In this document: piece after piece, positions 50,307 to 60,000 of the stretch
Numbering within the stretch: the first letter of the stretch is position 1
Layout: each line of letters begins with the position of its first letter
Source of the DNA: Streptacidiphilus sp041262165
Lineage (GTDB): Bacteria; Actinomycetota; Actinomycetes; Streptomycetales; Streptomycetaceae
Reading direction: 5' to 3'
Assembly (NCBI RefSeq): GCF_041262165.1
Contig: NZ_JBGCBY010000006.1
Span: 1 to 64,000, forward strand
DNA length: 64,000 nucleotides
Translations under genes and position numbers: made by a program
Notes under the pieces: generated by a model
Seen by the model: only the letters and a program-made list of their open reading frames with translations
What the model was told of the DNA's origin: nothing
The model's database searches: none

Positions 50307-50918
50307 ATGTCCGGTGGCACGCATCCCCGGCCGGGGGTTGCCGCGTCTCGTCCTGTGACCCGCCGGAAACCGTCCCTGGGAGCGCCGTTGACGCCAACCC
50401 TCGCCGCCGCAGCCGCCGACCCCGCGTTGCGCGGGGCGTTCCTCGGCATGCTCCGCAGCCTGGCCGCGGCACACGGCCTCGATCCGGAGGATCTGGAGCA
50501 GCAGGTGTGGCTGCGTGCCGCGGCGGAGGCGCCGGTGTCCCACCCCGGGGCCCGGCTACGGGCGTTGACGATCCAGGAGTTCCGCGCTGCGACCGCCGAG
50601 GCCGAGGTCCTGTCCCGGGCCCGGGAGGCGGCCGAGCGGCAGCGCGGATCGGCGTCAGCCGACGCGACGTGCCCCGAACGTCGGGCGCTGGCTGCCGAGC
50701 AGGCACGGGAGTTGCGTGCCGCGATCGCCCGGCTGCCCTCCCGCTGCCCGGTGCTGATGGCCGCCCTGCTGGAGTCGCCGCCGCTGAGCTACCGGGAGCT
50801 GTCCGAGGACATGTCGATGCCGCGCGGCAGCATCGGCCCGGTCCGCGCCCGCTGCCTGGCCTGCCTGCGCCATGCGCTGCGGGACGTCAGGACGTGGGCG
50901 CCCCCAAGTGGTTCCTGA
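50307..50918 (+). CDS. ECF-like RNA polymerase sigma factor
   Basis: 203 residues. Region 2 is weakly recognisable around FLGMLRSLAAAHGLDPEDLEQQVWLRA. Region 4 is clearer: AIARLPSRCPVLMAALLESPPLSYRELSEDMSMPRGSIGPVRARCLACLRHAL, a helix-turn-helix of the sigma-70 type. No anti-sigma gene is adjacent. It starts at ATG 50307 with no good ribosome-binding site, so it may be leaderless or begin upstream. Its 3' end overlaps the convergent monooxygenase gene by 32 bp. Confidence 0.78.
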   Translation: MSGGTHPRPGVAASRPVTRRKPSLGAPLTPTLAAAAADPALRGAFLGMLRSLAAAHGLDPEDLEQQVWLRAAAEAPVSHPGARLRALTIQEFRAATAEAEVLSRAREAAERQRGSASADATCPERRALAAEQARELRAAIARLPSRCPVLMAALLESPPLSYRELSEDMSMPRGSIGPVRARCLACLRHALRDVRTWAPPSGS

Positions 50919-52377
50919 GCGCAGAGCGGGTCTCCTCCGGGCTCGGGTGCTCGGCCGCCCAGGCGGCGTAGCCGTCGGGACGGACCAGGATCGTCGTGCC
51001 CAGGCTCCCGGCGGGCACGGCGCCGTGCAGCCGGTCGGACCACGCGTCGCCGAGCTCCGGACTCGTGCCGACCAGGACGAACGTCCCGGAGCGCAGCGCC
51101 TCGTAGAGGCGGGTCGGCCCCTTGTCCGAGCCCTCCGGCCCGGCGGCCAGTCGCAGGTCGGGGATGCGTCGTCCGGTCAGCCGGTGTGCGCCTGCGGGGG
51201 CGGTCGCCGCGTAGGAGATGTCGATGCCGGAGACGGTTCGCCCACCGCGCCTGGCCAGCGGGCCGAGCCGGTCGGCCAGTGCGGAAAGCGCGCCGCGCAC
51301 GATCCGGGTCGGCACGGACTGCGCCAGCGCCACCCGGAGCAGGCCGCCCGAGGTCCGCAGCACCGTCCGGCCGACCGGGTGGCGCTCCGCCTGGTAGCTG
51401 TCCAGCAGGTCGGGCGCCGCCCACCCCCGCACCGCCGCGACGAGTTTCCAGCCGAGGTTGGCGGCGTCCTGGAGGCCGGTGTTCATGCCCTGGCCGCCGG
51501 CGGGGGAGTGGCAGTGGGCGGCGTCCCCGGCGAGGAACACCCGCCCCTGACGGTAGGTCGGCGCCTGCCGTTCGTCGCTGTGGAAGCGGGACAGCCAACG
51601 GGCGTCGTGCATGCCGAAGTCGTCACCGAGGACGCGTCCGGCGATACCGCGGATGTCGTCGAGGTCGACCGGGGCGCTGTCGGGCAGTTGCCGGGCCCGG
51701 TCCCAGGCGATGATCCGGTACCAGCCGTCGCCGAACGGTGCGAGGAAGGCGAAGCCCTGCTCGTTGGCGCCCACGGTGAGCACCTCGCCGGGCGCGTGCT
51801 CGAGCCGGACGTCCGCCAGCATCACCGAGTTGACCACGGCCTCGCCGGGGAACGGGATGTCCAGCAGCGCGCGGACGGTGCTGTGGACGCCGTCGGTGCC
51901 CACCGCGTACTGGGCCGAATAGGTGATCGTTCGTCCGTCCGGGTGCTCGGCGTCGAGTTCGACACCGCTCCCGTCCTGGCGCAGTGCGGTGACCTTCGCG
52001 CCGCGCACGACGACCGCGCCGGCATCTACGGCCCGGCGTTCCAGCAGACGCTCGGTGTTGGACTGCGGGGTGATCAGGACGAAAGGGAAGCGGGTGTGGA
52101 GTTTCGAGAGGTCCACGGTGAGGCGGCCGAAGAGGCGGAGCGAGCGCAGGGCCGTTCCGGTGGCGAGGAGGTCGTCGGCGACTCCGCGCGCGTCGAGCTG
52201 CTCCAGGGTCCGCGCGTGGACGGCGAAGGCGCGGGTGAGGTTGGACTCCTCGACGCGTCGCTCCAGCATGGTGACGTTGAGGCCGGCAGCGGCGAGGTCG
52301 CCCGCGAGCAGCAGTCCGGTGGGTCCGGCGCCGACGATCAGGACGTCGGCGGCGGTGGGCACGGGTTCAGTCGTCAT
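50887..52377 (-). CDS. FAD-dependent aromatic hydroxylase-type monooxygenase
   Basis: 496 residues of the PheA/TfdB-type flavoprotein hydroxylases. N-terminal dinucleotide motif VLIVGAGPTGLLLAGDLAAAG, the DG-like region VGTDGVHSTVRALLDI, and GDAAHCHSPAGGQGMNTGLQDAANLGWKL binding FAD ribityl. A C-terminal thioredoxin-like segment completes it. It hydroxylates an aromatic or polyketide-like substrate with NAD(P)H and oxygen; no pathway genes are adjacent, so the substrate is open. Confidence 0.9.
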   Translation of the reverse strand: MTTEPVPTAADVLIVGAGPTGLLLAGDLAAAGLNVTMLERRVEESNLTRAFAVHARTLEQLDARGVADDLLATGTALRSLRLFGRLTVDLSKLHTRFPFVLITPQSNTERLLERRAVDAGAVVVRGAKVTALRQDGSGVELDAEHPDGRTITYSAQYAVGTDGVHSTVRALLDIPFPGEAVVNSVMLADVRLEHAPGEVLTVGANEQGFAFLAPFGDGWYRIIAWDRARQLPDSAPVDLDDIRGIAGRVLGDDFGMHDARWLSRFHSDERQAPTYRQGRVFLAGDAAHCHSPAGGQGMNTGLQDAANLGWKLVAAVRGWAAPDLLDSYQAERHPVGRTVLRTSGGLLRVALAQSVPTRIVRGALSALADRLGPLARRGGRTVSGIDISYAATAPAGAHRLTGRRIPDLRLAAGPEGSDKGPTRLYEALRSGTFVLVGTSPELGDAWSDRLHGAVPAGSLGTTILVRPDGYAAWAAEHPSPEETRSALRNHLGAPTS

Positions 52378-52559
52378 GCCTCCCCACTATGCCGCGCAGC
52401 GGATGGTTGGGAAGGGCGCATGAATGGGTAGTGGGCTCTAAACGTACGCCCGGTCCCGACGCCTGCCGTCGGGACCGACCCACCTCCGGTCAGGGCAACC
52501 CGGTCCGCATCCCCCTCATCCTCGCGGCCGGGGTACACAAGAAAGGGAGGAATGCGCGC

Positions 52560-53060
52560 ATGGGCATGAGCGTGACCACCTCGATCGCCTCCGAGGACGA
52601 CGCCGAGCGGATCCTGAAACTCCAGTACCTCTGCTACCAGAGCGAGGCCGAACTCTACGGGGACTGGGCCATAGAGCCGTTGACGCAGACGCTGGACAGC
52701 CTGCGCACGGAGCTGAAGGAACGTCACGTGCTGGTGGCCCGGCTGGGCGACGAGGTCGTGGGCAGCGTGCGCGGCTGGGTGGACGCGGGCGGGGTGGGCC
52801 GGATAGGTCGCCTCTGCGTGCACCCCCGGATGCAGCGGCACGGACTCGGCACGCGCCTGGTGCTCGGCATGGAGCAGTTGCTCGCTGCGGGCGACAGCCC
52901 GGTGCAGGCGTACCGCCTGTTCACCGGGCACCGCAGCATCGGCAACCTGCGGCTCTACCAGCGCCTCGGCTACCGGCAGACGGAGGTCGAGGAGGTAACC
53001 CGCAGCCTCAGCTTCATCACGCTGGAGAAGCCGGTCGCGACACTGGCCGCGACCGCGTGA
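52560..53060 (+). CDS. GNAT-family N-acetyltransferase
   Basis: 166 residues. Motif A: IGRLCVHPRMQRHGLGTRLVLGMEQLL; motif B: LRLYQRLGYRQTE. Start ATG at 52560 with GGGAGG 9 bases upstream (a second ATG follows six bases on). Substrate unknown. Divergent from the monooxygenase gene. Confidence 0.87.
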   Translation: MGMSVTTSIASEDDAERILKLQYLCYQSEAELYGDWAIEPLTQTLDSLRTELKERHVLVARLGDEVVGSVRGWVDAGGVGRIGRLCVHPRMQRHGLGTRLVLGMEQLLAAGDSPVQAYRLFTGHRSIGNLRLYQRLGYRQTEVEEVTRSLSFITLEKPVATLAATA

Positions 53061-53085
53061 CAGCCTGACGGTGTGAAGTGAACGC

Positions 53086-53127
53086 CGTCCCCGTGCGACC
53101 GTCGTGGACGTCGGTCGCACGGGGACG
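53086..53127. terminator. Bidirectional terminator
   Basis: A perfect 16-bp stem, CGTCCCCGTGCGACCG / CGGTCGCACGGGGACG, with a 10-base loop, between the convergent GNAT and NlpC/P60 genes. Confidence 0.88.
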
Positions 53128-53160
53128 ATGCGCCCGGGCGGGTGAATTCGCGACCGTTGG

Positions 53161-53904
53161 TCAGGGGAAGCGCCCAAACCAGACCGGGGTGTTCCAGATC
53201 CGCTCCAACCGGACTCGGGCCCCGGTGTGGGGCGCGTCCCACATCTTGCCTCCACCTGCGTACATGCCCACGTGGTACACGTGGTTGCCGTGGTGGAAGA
53301 AGACCAGGTCGCCGGGTCGTAGGCCGCTCCTGGCGATGTGCTGGGCCCGGTTGTACTGGGCCTGCGCGGTGCGGGGCAGGCGCTTGCCGGCCTTGCGGTA
53401 CGCGAAGTAGGTCAGACCGGAGCAGTCGAAGCGGTTGGGACCGGTGGCTCCCCACTGGTAGGGAGCGCCCTGCTTCGACGCGGCGATGCCCAGAGCTCTG
53501 ACCTCGACGGTGGTCGCCCCGGCTTCGGGACACAAGCCGGGCAGGCCGGCCGCGCCGATGATGGCGGCGGTGAGCAGCCCGGTCACCGTGGCGCGGCAGT
53601 GTGGCCTGCGCCGTGACGCCGCGGACGCGACCGGGGCGGTCGGCTGTGCCGGGCGACGGGCGGGCCCGGGTCGTGCGGGTCGGTTGCCCGATCCGGCCGT
53701 GGCCGCCGGGCGGCTGCAGGCGCTGGTACCCGGGGGTCCGGTCGGTCGGGTCCGGTGCTCGGCACGGGCCCCGGGTGGGGGCCAGACAGCGGCACGGGTT
53801 CGGCTCGTGGCCGTCTGCAGCGTGCGGAGTCCGCAGCTTGTCGCGGCGGTGCGGCGCTCGCGCCCGCAGTTTGTATGCGGGTGCGGCTTCGGAGTCTTCG
53901 TCAT
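53161..53904 (-). CDS. NlpC/P60 cell-wall hydrolase
   Basis: 247 residues. The C-terminal ~115 form an NlpC/P60 domain: catalytic Cys in NRFDCSGLTYFAYRKAG, His in YHVGMYAGGGKMWDAPHTG. It cleaves peptidoglycan stem peptides outside the cell. The N terminus is odd: about 100 Pro/Arg/Thr-rich residues precede the only hydrophobic segment (VTGLLTAAIIGAAGLPGLC), so export would need an unusually long n-region or this is a type-II anchor. ATG at 53904 with AAAGGA 6 bases upstream; no later start is available before the hydrophobic segment. Confidence 0.85.
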   Translation of the reverse strand: MTKTPKPHPHTNCGRERRTAATSCGLRTLQTATSRTRAAVWPPPGARAEHRTRPTGPPGTSACSRPAATAGSGNRPARPGPARRPAQPTAPVASAASRRRPHCRATVTGLLTAAIIGAAGLPGLCPEAGATTVEVRALGIAASKQGAPYQWGATGPNRFDCSGLTYFAYRKAGKRLPRTAQAQYNRAQHIARSGLRPGDLVFFHHGNHVYHVGMYAGGGKMWDAPHTGARVRLERIWNTPVWFGRFP

Positions 53905-54825
53905 CAAGAATCCTTTCATTGCCCGGATGGACCATATCCAGCGCGCTTGCCGGGCACGACCGGGCGGCTCCCGGGCGTCACGGACCGCTGTCGCCTCGCG
54001 CCACCCCCGGTGCAGCACTGCTCGGGCAGATCTGTCGACCCGTCAGCAGAGGTCGCCCCGACCGTCGTTGCGGCTACGGCAGCTGCCGGGGCAGTGGATC
54101 GGCCGGCGTGTCCTGGGCCGCCGGGGAAGCAGGCGCGGGCGGTCGGCCGAGGGAAGCCAATCGGGTGATGGACCGGTCGCCGGACGGCGATCGCGCCTGC
54201 GGCCCCTACCGATCCGATGACCAGCGCGTACGTTGGCTCGCTTCAGGTCGTGCGTCCGGCTCGATCGGCGCGGCGGTATCCGCCAGTTCGCCCAACGCAG
54301 GCAGGTGGGACGGTGCTCGGCGTGTCGGGAGCGGGGGGCCGAGAGCCCCTGGCGAGGCCCGTTCGGGCCGGTTGACCAGGGCTTTCTGCGGTAGGAGGGG
54401 GCCCTGGGGTCGGCGTGTTCGGCGAGGTACTCCGTGGGGGTGATCCGGCCGACGGCGTGACGGCTTCCTCAGGTCCGGATCTGCGTCGCTCGTGCGGCGC
54501 ATCACCAGCCGGGCCCGGCTCGGCGGAGTGACGTCGCGGAACTCGGCTGCCAGGAACGTCGCAGGGGACCCCGTGTAGGTGTGCAGGCGCTGCCGTAGGT
54601 GTACAGGCGCTGCGCCGGCTCGACGGGATCCGCCCGAGGTGCGGAAGTGCATCGACAGCACCTTCAACGGCCTTCAACGGCTCGGTGCTGGTCTCGTTCT
54701 GACGCCGTGGCGAACACCCCTTCGGGCGGCTCGCCGCTCCGAAGGGGTGACGGGGGCGCCCTTCCTGCAGCATGATCGTTCCATCAGCCCCGCCGAGGAG
54801 CGGCGACAGGCAGGAGCCCCTGGTC
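53905..54825. other. Intergenic region, 0.9 kb, no gene recognised
   Basis: Between two divergently placed genes. Several long open frames exist on both strands, but all give Arg/Pro/Gly/Ser-rich shadow-like proteins with no motif. One minus-strand frame (about 54206-54667) is the least shadow-like but matches no family I know. No terminator, tRNA or known riboswitch consensus was seen. It may be a decayed gene. Confidence 0.4.
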
Positions 54826-55416
54826 ATGACGTCCACCTTTCCCGAGATCTCGATCAGCACCGACCGGCTGGTGCTGCGAGCCTTCGAACCGGAGGACGTC
54901 CCAGCGCTCACCGACATGATGAGTGACGAACTCGTCCGCACCTGGACGACCATGCCCCACTCCTACACCGCCGCCGACGCCCGGACCTGGGTGTCGCTGC
55001 GGGCGCCCGCCGAACGCGCGCAGGGGCGCGGAATCGTTCTTGCCGTCCACGAGTTCCTCACCCAGCGCCTCGTCGGCACCGTGCGGCTGCGCCGCACCGA
55101 CTGGCGGCTGCGGGCCACCGAGGCGACTGTGGTCACCGGGCCCTGGGCGCGCGGCGAGGGCTACGCCGCCGAGGCGCTGCTCGGCGTCGCGCACTGGCTG
55201 TTCGAGGACCAGGAGTTCGAACGCCTGGAGCTTCGTACCGCCGCCGGGAACACCGCGGCCCAGCAGGTCGCCCAGAAGATCGGCTGCATCAGTGAGGGCG
55301 TGCTGCGCAACGCCTGGATCGTCCGGGACGGGGAGGCGGCAGGGCGCGGCCGCAGTGACCTGATCGTCTGGAGCCTGCTTCCCGAGGACCTCGACGGCAT
55401 CGACCCGAACTGGTGA
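54826..55416 (+). CDS. RimJ/RimL-type GNAT acetyltransferase
   Basis: 196 residues of the acetyltransferase_3 group: STDRLVLRAFEPEDVPAL at the N terminus, WARGEGYAAEALLGVAHWLFEDQEFERLELRT in motif A and NTAAQQVAQKIGCISEGVLRNAW in motif B. It probably acetylates a protein N terminus or small molecule. ATG with AGGAG 9 bases upstream. The last residues are 65 bp from cobL. Confidence 0.87.
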   Translation: MTSTFPEISISTDRLVLRAFEPEDVPALTDMMSDELVRTWTTMPHSYTAADARTWVSLRAPAERAQGRGIVLAVHEFLTQRLVGTVRLRRTDWRLRATEATVVTGPWARGEGYAAEALLGVAHWLFEDQEFERLELRTAAGNTAAQQVAQKIGCISEGVLRNAWIVRDGEAAGRGRSDLIVWSLLPEDLDGIDPNW

Positions 55417-55480
55417 GCGGAGCGGCTACTCTCGCCTGGTACTCGCCAACGGCAGTGGAGCAAGAGGGGGAACAGCCTCG

Positions 55481-56695
55481 ATGGCTGACCGGGTCACGGT
55501 GATCGGCTGGGACGGCTCGCCGCTCTCGCAGACAGCTCAAGCCGCACTCGACGCGGCGACGCTCGTCGCCGGGGGGACGTACCAGCTGCAGAACCTGCGG
55601 ATACCGTCCGGCGCCAGCCGGATGGCGCTGGGCAGCGTCGAACTCGTCGCCCGGCGGGTCGCCGACCACCGGGGCACGGCCGTGGTCGTCGCCGAGGGCG
55701 ACCCCGGCTTCTTCGGGGTCGTGCGGACGCTGCGCCGCCCCGAGTACGGGCTGGAACTGGAGGTGCTGCCCGCCGTCTCCTCGGTCGCCGCCGCCTTCGC
55801 GCGCGCCGGGATGCCCTGGGACGACGCCCAGGTCGTGAGCACGCACGGGCGCGGTCTGCGACGAGCCGTCAACATCTGTCGTGCGCACCCCAAGGTTGCC
55901 GTGCTGACGTCGCCGGGCGCGGGGCCCTCCGAGCTCGCCCTGATGCTGCGGGACGTGCACCGCACCTTCGTGGTCTGCGAGGCCATGGGTACCCCGGACG
56001 AGGACATCACCGTCCTCACCTCCGACCGTGTCCCCGATCATCTGTGGCGTGATCCCAACGTGGTCCTGGTGGTCGGCGGCAGCCCGCGCGGTCCTGTTCC
56101 ACCCTCGGGCTGGCTTGCCGGGCGCGCGCTCGACTACCCCGGCGCCGACCGGGGCTGGGCCCGCGACACGCCGGCCGAAGACGCCGGTACGAACGGTGAA
56201 CTGCCTGCCGCCGTAAGGGCCCTGGTGCTCGCCCGGCTCGGGCCGCGGCCCGGCGACCTGCTCTGGGACGTCGCCGCGGGAGCCGGCGCGGTCGCACTGG
56301 ACGCCGCCCGTTGCGGCGCCGCCGTGATCGCCGTCGACCCGGACGGAGACGCCTGCGCGCGGCTGGATGTCAGTGCCCGCCGCTACGGTGTGGAACTGCA
56401 GACCGTGCACGGCACCGCCCCGGCCGCGCTCGCCGACCTGCCCGAACCGGACGTGGTGCTGGTCCGCGGCGGTGCGGAGATCCTCCGCGCCTGCCTCGGC
56501 CGCCGTCCTGAGCGGATCGTCGCGCTGCCCGGAACCCTGGCTCAGGTCGAGGAGATCCGCCGTGCCTTCGCGGAGGTGAACTACACCGTCGACGGCGCGC
56601 TGCTGCATGCCTCGCAACTGGTGGAACAGAAGGGCCTGAACGGGCAGTCGCTGAGCCCGACCGCACCTTCGTTCGTGCTGTGGGGTACCCGCTGA
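55481..56695 (+). CDS. cobL: Precorrin-6Y C5,15-methyltransferase (decarboxylating)
   Basis: 404 residues, a fusion of two methyltransferases. CbiE-like N-terminal half (~1-200): VTVIGWDGSPLS, VVVAEGDPGFFGVVRTL, VVSTHGRGLRRAV. CbiT-like C-terminal half (~215-404): GDLLWDVAAGAGAVALDAARCGAAVIAVDPD (SAM binding), EPDVVLVRGGAEIL. Methylates C5 and C15 and decarboxylates the C12 acetate in corrin ring synthesis. ATG start. First of a cob gene cluster that continues with bluB-cobT and cobA. Confidence 0.94.
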   Translation: MADRVTVIGWDGSPLSQTAQAALDAATLVAGGTYQLQNLRIPSGASRMALGSVELVARRVADHRGTAVVVAEGDPGFFGVVRTLRRPEYGLELEVLPAVSSVAAAFARAGMPWDDAQVVSTHGRGLRRAVNICRAHPKVAVLTSPGAGPSELALMLRDVHRTFVVCEAMGTPDEDITVLTSDRVPDHLWRDPNVVLVVGGSPRGPVPPSGWLAGRALDYPGADRGWARDTPAEDAGTNGELPAAVRALVLARLGPRPGDLLWDVAAGAGAVALDAARCGAAVIAVDPDGDACARLDVSARRYGVELQTVHGTAPAALADLPEPDVVLVRGGAEILRACLGRRPERIVALPGTLAQVEEIRRAFAEVNYTVDGALLHASQLVEQKGLNGQSLSPTAPSFVLWGTR

Positions 56696-57079
56696 AAACT
56701 CCCCGCCCAGCTCTCGAACGCCTCCTGGACTGGCTCTGAGCAGGCAGTTGACTCTCACTGTTCGAGACCCTGGGCCGCGCTGTCGGCCGCGGCCGGTAGG
56801 CTGACGCCTGGTTCTCGCGGACCGGCCGTCCGATATCTGAACGTGGCGCAGACCACACGAGGAGTGGGCGTGCTGGTTCGCATCCGGACCGGACGGACCG
56901 GAAGAATGCCGGTACGTCCGAGGCGATCGTGCCGGTTGCCCCGGTTCAGTCGTTGTTGTTGGGAGCAGACCGGTGCCTGCCGGTCCGTCGCAGCGAGGCG
57001 AGGACCGGAACGATGGGTGCGCAGCGGTCCGTGATCGCGCCGCCAAGGACGCCACGCGGCCCTGGAAGGAGCCAGTGAC
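56696..57079. other. cobL to cobT intergenic region
   Basis: 384 bp without a gene. TAGGCT at 56797-56802 could be a -10 box, and TTGACT near 56748 is too far for a -35 partner. No cobalamin riboswitch consensus was recognised. AAGGAG 8 bases before the next ATG is that gene's ribosome-binding site. Confidence 0.4.
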
Positions 57080-60000
57080 ATGAGCGATACCGGCCACGTC
57101 CCTAACGGGGGGCTGACCGAGCCGCCGCTCGTCGCGAACGGTGCGGAGCCGACCCCTCTGGGGGCGACGCCCCCGATCGGCGAGCAGGCTGCCCGCGACC
57201 CCTTCGGCACCGACCCGTCACAGGGCCACAACTCCCAGGGCCGGCTGCCCTACACCTTCCTCGACCTGCCGGACGGGCTCGACGACGAGGACGACGAGCT
57301 GCTGATGCCAGGTCCCCAGGGTTCTTGGAGCGAGCCGGTCCTGCGCGAGCCGTCCGTGGCCGTGCCTGGCCTGCCGCAGCCCGAGACACTGCCGGGTCCG
57401 TCGGTCGAGCCGTCGGTCGAGCAGGCCCCGATGGTGGCCCAGTCCCAGTTCCAGGCCCAGTTCCAGCCGCAGCCCCAGTCGCAGCCTGAGATCTACGCAC
57501 CCGAGCAGGTCCAGCCGGCGGGGGAGCCGGTTCCCCCGTCCTGGCCCCCGCTCAGCCCGCCGATGGTGGCCGAGCTCCCCCTCGCCGAGCAGGCACAGCC
57601 GCAGCCCGTCCTCGCCGCGCCGCGCCGCCCGCTGCACGCCGGACCGCCCATTCCTGACCCCTCGCTGATGACCGGGCAGGTGCCGGTACGGTCGCTGGCC
57701 GATCGCGGGCCGTCCGCCCACGATCCCTCGCCGTTCACCGTCCAGGCCCCGCAGACTCCCCCCTACGGCGTCCCGGTCGCGGTCCCCGCGCACCATCCCG
57801 GCCCGGAGTACCTGGACCACCAGCTCGCAGCGGCCGAGGGAGCCGCGCGTACGGCGGTTGACACCGCGTCGGCGGCGGAGCCGGCGCAGTTTGCCGCCGA
57901 GCCCGCGATGGCGACCGTCCCGGTGCAGATGCCCTCGCCGGAGAGCACCCTCGGTTCGAATGCCAGTCAGATCCCGGCACAGGTCGAATCGCCCGTGGTC
58001 GTGGAGCCGCCCAGCGCGGTCGTGCCGCCGGCGCCCGAATTCGCGTCCCCGCCCGCGTACACGCCCGCGTCTGAGCCCGCGTCCCCGCCCGCGGCGGAGC
58101 CCGAGCAGGTGTTTGAGCCGCAGCCGGAACCGGCCGTCGAGGCCGCGCACGAGCCGCTTCCGGTCGTGGAGCCGGTCGTGGAGCCGGTGACGGAGGCGGC
58201 CGCGGCCCCGGCCGAGCCCGTGGTCGTGCCCGCGATCGTGCCTGCGTCCGAGGCGTCGATCCCCGCGCAGAGCTCGTCGCCTGACGCCGGAACGAGCCGC
58301 ATCGCCGCGTTCATGGCCCCCCCGGTTCCGCCGCGGTTCGTCGAAGAGCCCGTGCCCACGCCGGACCCGGTCGCGGCCCCCGTTGCGCCTGCTCACCCCG
58401 CCGAGGCCGGTGACGGTCAGACGACCTTCCTCGGAACCGCACATCTGAACGACCCTGCCCTGTCCTCTGTGCCGCCCACGGCATCTTCGTCCGAAGCGGA
58501 AGCCCCACCTGTGCACCAGCTCGACCCGCAGACCCCGACCGAGTCCGAGCCGCAGTTCGCCACCACGGTGACGACGGCGTTCGAAGCCCCCGCGCAGCCG
58601 ACCGCCGAACGCGTCGCCCTCGCGGTGGACGCCTCCGGAGCGGTCGAGGCGCTGGCCCCCGTCGCCATGGCGGAGCAGACTGCTGCCGAGGCTCAGGTTG
58701 TAGGCCCCGACAGCCGCGAGCCGCAGGTCACCGAGATCCAGATCGTCGAGCCCCGGACCGAACCCCAGGTGGACGCCCGGCACCAGGCGCCCGAGACAGC
58801 GGTCGAAGCAGAGGCCGAGGCAGAGGCCGAGACATCGGTCGCGCCAGAAGCCGACGCCGAGACCGACGCCGAGACCGATGTCGAGACGGACGCCGAGCCT
58901 CCGCTCGCCCCGGTCTTCGCCGGGCCCGCCGCCCCCGCCTATGACGACGAGATGCGCGAGGCGGTCCACCGCGTGATGCGCGAACGCCGCGACATCCGCA
59001 ACGGCTTCCGCCTCGACCCGATCCCGCACGAGGTGCTGATCCGGGTCCTGGAGGCCGCCCACACCGCCCCCAGTGTCGGCTACTCCCAGCCCTGGGACTT
59101 CGTGGTGATCCGCTCCGCGAAGACCCGGGCCCGGATGCACGAGCTGGCGGAGCGTCAGCGGGACGTCTACGCCGAGTCGCTTCCCAAGGGCCGCGCCAAG
59201 CAGTTCAAGGAACTGAAGATCGAGGCCATCGTCGAGACCCCGGTGAACATCGTGGTCACCGCCGACCGCACCCGGGGCGGCCGCCACACCCTCGGTCGGC
59301 ACACGCAGCCGCAGATGGCCCCCTACTCCGCCGCCCTCGCGGTCGAGAACCTCTGGCTCGCCGCCCGCGCCGAGGGCCTCGGCGTCGGCTGGGTCAGCTT
59401 CTTCGACGAGCAGGAGATGGTCCGCGAGCTCGGCCTGCCCGAGCACCTCGACGTCGTCGCCTACCTCTGTGTCGGCTACGTCAACGAGTTCCCTTCGGAG
59501 CCCGAGCTCGCGCAGGCGGGCTGGGCCAAGAAGCGGCCCCTGTCCTGGGTCGTGCACGAGGAGACCTACGGCCGCCGCGCCCTGCCCGGCGAGGAGCCGC
59601 ACAGCGTCCTGCAGGAGACCCTGCGCGGCATCCGCCCGCTGGACGCCAAGGCGCTCGGCGAGGCGTGGGACCGGCAGAAGCGGATGACCAAGCCTGCCGG
59701 TTCGCTGGGCATGCTGGAGATAATCTCCGCGCAACTGTGCGGCCTCTCCCGCAAGTGCCCGCCGCCGATCCCCGAGCCCGCCTGCGTGGCGATCTTCGCC
59801 GGGGACCACGGTGTGCACGCCCAGGGCGTCACCCCCTGGCCGCAGGAGGTCACCGCCCAGATGGTGGCGAACTTCCTCGCGGGTGGCGCGGTCGTCAACG
59901 CGTTCGCCAACCAGCTCGGCGCGGAGGTCTGCGTCGTCGACGTCGGGGTCGCCTCCGAGTTGCCTCCGGCCATCGACTCGGGCCGGACCACCGGCCTGCT

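Noticed and set aside
53905..54250. Cyclic-di-AMP riboswitch upstream of the NlpC/P60 gene
   Set aside because: This riboswitch is common before wall hydrolases in streptomycetes, but its conserved blocks were not found on the minus strand here.
54206..54667. 153-residue minus-strand frame as a gene
   Set aside because: Arg/Pro-rich, no motif, no ribosome-binding site; insufficient support.
56696..57079. Cobalamin riboswitch before cobT
   Set aside because: No B12-box or matching core seen in the 384-bp gap.
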